From positions 62,001 through 126,000 of the forward strand of contig NZ_JBLREB010000001.1 of NCBI RefSeq assembly GCF_048159605.1: a DNA stretch of 64,000 bases, read 5' to 3'. Positions 61,790 to 64,000 of this stretch are shown in pieces. Origin of the DNA: Ectobacillus polymachus (GTDB lineage Bacteria > Bacillota > Bacilli > Bacillales > Bacillaceae_G). The translations under genes were made by a program, and so were the position numbers. The notes beneath the pieces are model-generated. The model was not told the DNA's origin and made no database searches. It saw only the letters and a program-made list of their open reading frames with translations. The stretch's first letter is position 1. Each line of letters starts with the position of its first letter.

Positions 61790-62848
61790 ATGGATTTGCT
61801 TAAAAGTGGGATTTATATACAGCGCGTGACAAAAAATTATGCAAAGAAACGCGGGATTGAAAATGTTGAACTTGAATTGCCGGGAGGCGGTCTTACAGCA
61901 ATTGTCGGGCCAAGCGGCTGCGGTAAGACGACACTGCTCCGGTCTTTAGCAGGCTTTTTGCAAATTGATAAAGGTAATATTTTTTTTGGAGACAAAGATG
62001 TAACCCTTCTTTCTCCTCAAGAACGGGGTGCGGCAATGGTTTTTCAAAATTATGCACTTTGGCCGCATATGAGTGTATTTGATAATATTGCATACGGCTT
62101 AAAAATTCTTAAGGTTCCTCGCATGGAAAGGGAACATAGAGTTTATAAGATCTTGGAAAGCGTTGAAATCAGTGCGGAAGATATCAAAAAAAGGCGGCCA
62201 TCCGAATATTCAGGAGGCCAGCAGCAGCGAATTGCCCTGGCTCGCTCACTGGTGATTCAGCCCAAAGTATTGCTTTTAGATGAACCACTGTCAAATCTTG
62301 ATGCCAAAGTACGTCAACGGCTGAGAGTGGAAATTCGGGAAATCCAGCAAACATTTGGCATTACTACTGTATATGTAACGCACGATCAAGAGGAAGCATT
62401 ATCCATGGCCGATTATGTTGTGGTTATGAATGAGGGGAAAGTGGAGCAGGCCGGAAAACCGGAGGAAGTGTACCGCAATCCTTCATCCTATTTCACAGCG
62501 CAATTTCTTGGTGAAAGTACAACCATACAGATTGATTATCATGGTAAACCGATGCTGCTGGTGATTCGGGCAGAGGATGCTAGGCTCTCCAAAAACGAAG
62601 CAATGGTTTCTACACCTTCAAGTTTGCAAATCACGGAAAACGATTCAGTTTTGATCCTGCAGGGCTATGTGAAGGAACAGCTCTTTGTAGGATCAAGATA
62701 TCGACATGTTATCGATATTGGCGGTCAAATTGTTTTTGTTGATGACAATCAGCCCTGGCGGCATGGTCCTATCCTTGTGACTTTGCCAAAAGAGAGGGCG
62801 TTTTGGTTCAACGACGTGAAGCAGGCCCATTCCTTGGGGGTATCTTAA
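61790..62848 (+). CDS. ABC transporter ATP-binding protein (PotA/FbpC type)
   Basis: 352 residues from ATG 61790 (GGGAGGG upstream; longer frame from 61766 overlaps the permease). Walker A GPSGCGKTT, VFQNYALWP, YSGGQQQRI (signature, Tyr replacing Leu), LLLDEPLSN and THDQEEA. The C-terminal part (about 240-352) is a TOBE-like regulatory domain. The stop overlaps the next ATG (TAATG), so translation is coupled to the metallo-hydrolase gene. Confidence 0.93.
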   Translation: MDLLKSGIYIQRVTKNYAKKRGIENVELELPGGGLTAIVGPSGCGKTTLLRSLAGFLQIDKGNIFFGDKDVTLLSPQERGAAMVFQNYALWPHMSVFDNIAYGLKILKVPRMEREHRVYKILESVEISAEDIKKRRPSEYSGGQQQRIALARSLVIQPKVLLLDEPLSNLDAKVRQRLRVEIREIQQTFGITTVYVTHDQEEALSMADYVVVMNEGKVEQAGKPEEVYRNPSSYFTAQFLGESTTIQIDYHGKPMLLVIRAEDARLSKNEAMVSTPSSLQITENDSVLILQGYVKEQLFVGSRYRHVIDIGGQIVFVDDNQPWRHGPILVTLPKERAFWFNDVKQAHSLGVS

Positions 62849-63795
62849 TGAAAAAAACACAAGTTTATTTTCTCAATGTAGGATGGGGGGACGCCCATTT
62901 TATTGTACACCCGTCCGGCAGATTGACACTAATCGATGGCGGGGATGCAGACCCCAGTCAACAGGAAGATTATCCTCTTAGCTGGATGGACCGTCATGGG
63001 TTTGATACTTTGGACTACATGATTTTAACGCATCTCCACGATGATCATATGAACGGATTATTAGATGTTGTTAGGCATAAGAACGTTTTACGGGCGGTTT
63101 TGCCTTACGAACCTTTTACTTTGCCGGAATTAGCAACGGAAGCCACCCAGAATAATGCTGTTGCCTTGCAAGCTTACCTTTTGCTTAAAAGATATATCGA
63201 GTTTATTAATCTATTAAATGAACATCATGTAACTATTATTTGGCGACGGGAATTTAAGAAAACAGGTCAAATCGTATGGGACGAGAAAGGGGTCACTCTT
63301 AACCACCTTTATCCATCGATTCATGACCCGCTTCCTGCACATCAAGCCTTGGAATATTTGTTGGAAAATCTGAAGGAACAGCAAACACTTAAAGAAGTCG
63401 AACAGCAGCTTACCCATTTTTTTCACCTGTCCAACCACGATAGTTCTGTTTTTCTTTTAGTGGACGAACAAGAAAAAGATAAAGGTGTCCTATTCGGAGG
63501 AGATCTAATGAAGGAGGAGTGGGAAATCCTTTGCAGGAACCCACATTTAAAAGCAAAAGTATGGAAGGCTCCGCACCATGGGTTAGATGATGCGTGCACC
63601 ATCGAAACGTTGCGGAATCTTCATCCTGCACATGTTATCATACCAGTTTGTACAGCGCGATCCGGCCGTCAGCTAAAAATTTGGAAAACATTAATGGAAG
63701 CTGTTGATATTGAACTGGACCTGACTGGAAATTATGACAAAGGATCTTACCGTAAGCTGGAAGGCCCTATTGAGGTATTTATTGGTTCAAAATAA
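62848..63795 (+). CDS. ComEC-like metallo-beta-lactamase-fold hydrolase
   Basis: 315 residues. VYFLNVGWGDAHFIVHPSGR and LIDGGDADP, then THLHDDHMNGLL (HxHDDH zinc site), VLFGGDLMKEEWEIL (Asp ligand) and WKAPHHGLDDACTIETL (HHG) match the ComEC/Rec2-type MBL domain. There are no membrane segments or signal peptide, so it is a soluble cytosolic enzyme, probably a phosphodiesterase or nuclease-like hydrolase. It starts at the overlapping TAATG of the ATPase gene. Its place between importer and IMPase-family gene points to cleavage of the imported substrate (inference). Confidence 0.82.
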   Translation: MKKTQVYFLNVGWGDAHFIVHPSGRLTLIDGGDADPSQQEDYPLSWMDRHGFDTLDYMILTHLHDDHMNGLLDVVRHKNVLRAVLPYEPFTLPELATEATQNNAVALQAYLLLKRYIEFINLLNEHHVTIIWRREFKKTGQIVWDEKGVTLNHLYPSIHDPLPAHQALEYLLENLKEQQTLKEVEQQLTHFFHLSNHDSSVFLLVDEQEKDKGVLFGGDLMKEEWEILCRNPHLKAKVWKAPHHGLDDACTIETLRNLHPAHVIIPVCTARSGRQLKIWKTLMEAVDIELDLTGNYDKGSYRKLEGPIEVFIGSK

Positions 63796-63805
63796 AGGAG
63801 TATGA

Positions 63806-64000
63806 GTGTATATGATAGAAGAATATCTAAAATTTGCAGAAGCAATTGCCCGGGAGTCAGGTGAATGGATTGTCAGTCATCGCGGAAAATTCACAGATTT
63901 GCAGTGTAAACGTAATCATGTGGATTTAGTGACAGAGATTGATAAAGACAGTGAGTCTTTCCTAATCGAGCTGATTACAAGAAAATATCCAAATCATTGG
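63806..64000 (+). CDS. Inositol-monophosphatase-family protein, 5' part
   Basis: The frame runs off the right edge. IEEYLKFAEAIARESGEWIV, then KRNHVDLVTEIDKDSESFLI and ITRKYPNHW match the N-terminal region of IMPase-family phosphatases (KxNxxDLVTxxD). The catalytic DPxDGT part lies beyond the window. AAAGGAG lies 5 bp before GTG 63806 and 11 bp before ATG 63812; either may be the start. It is paralogous to the gene at 37626 and belongs to the third import operon. Confidence 0.85.
   Translation, partial: MYMIEEYLKFAEAIARESGEWIVSHRGKFTDLQCKRNHVDLVTEIDKDSESFLIELITRKYPNHW

Overview
The window looks like chromosome from a low-GC, Gram-positive, endospore-forming-type bacterium (Bacillaceae or a close relative; genus not resolvable by eye). 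The support is strong AGGAGG-type ribosome binding sites with GTG/TTG starts, lipobox-bearing substrate-binding lipoproteins, sigma-A promoters, a CcpA-type cre site, BcrC-like and Lin0512-family proteins, and LacI/DeoR/GntR/TetR regulators.

Bases 1-31,400 are an accessory, defence-like island. It opens with a four-gene operon: the 3' part of a type III Mod methyltransferase, Res, a ParB/Srx-like protein and a SNF2-type helicase. Next comes a very AT-rich two-gene operon that pairs an Abi/UG-type reverse transcriptase with a two-TM protein resembling the SMODS-associated NUDIX effector (Cap16-like). A truncated tRNA-Leu(UAA)-like sequence lies just downstream. Then follow a MutT-type NUDIX hydrolase, a PLD-helicase-DUF3427 protein coupled to a four-TM protein, a DUF3918-like protein and a BcrC-like PAP2 phosphatase, and a GC-richer AddB-like/AddA-like helicase-nuclease pair that is shorter than the housekeeping AddAB. 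A WYL-regulator pseudogene and an IS66-type remnant precede two dynamin/Era-like GTPases. The island ends with an NrtR-like NUDIX regulator divergent from an unknown protein and an ADP-ribosylglycohydrolase fused to a putative uracil-glycosylase-like domain.

Bases 31,500-47,300 hold two ABC uptake operons, each followed by phosphoesterases. The first has a LacI regulator with palindromic operators, a frameshifted SemiSWEET gene, an SBP, an ATPase, a fused permease, an inositol-monophosphatase-family enzyme and a GDPD-family phosphodiesterase. The second has a DeoR regulator, Ugp-like SBP and permeases, a UgpC-like ATPase broken by one base, a calcineurin-like phosphodiesterase and a PHP phosphatase. 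Between them is a scar made of three unrelated gene ends (LacI, Lin0512, DUF3427 helicase).

Bases 47,300-57,300 contain duplicated small genes (Lin0512 family and a 101-residue acidic protein), a TetR-controlled acyl-CoA operon (thiolase, acyl-CoA dehydrogenase, two-subunit CoA-transferase) with a cre site, a patch of dead mobile DNA including a probable group IIC intron 5' fragment behind a terminator hairpin, a YoaK/DUF1275 membrane protein and a GntR/UTRA regulator. Bases 57,349-64,000 form a third uptake operon: a secreted hydrolase-like protein, SBP, two permeases, ATPase, a ComEC-like metallo-beta-lactamase-fold protein and the start of a second inositol-monophosphatase-family gene. The three operons share one logic (import plus phosphoester cleavage), suggesting scavenging of phosphodiester or inositol/glycerol-phosphate compounds. 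This is inference.
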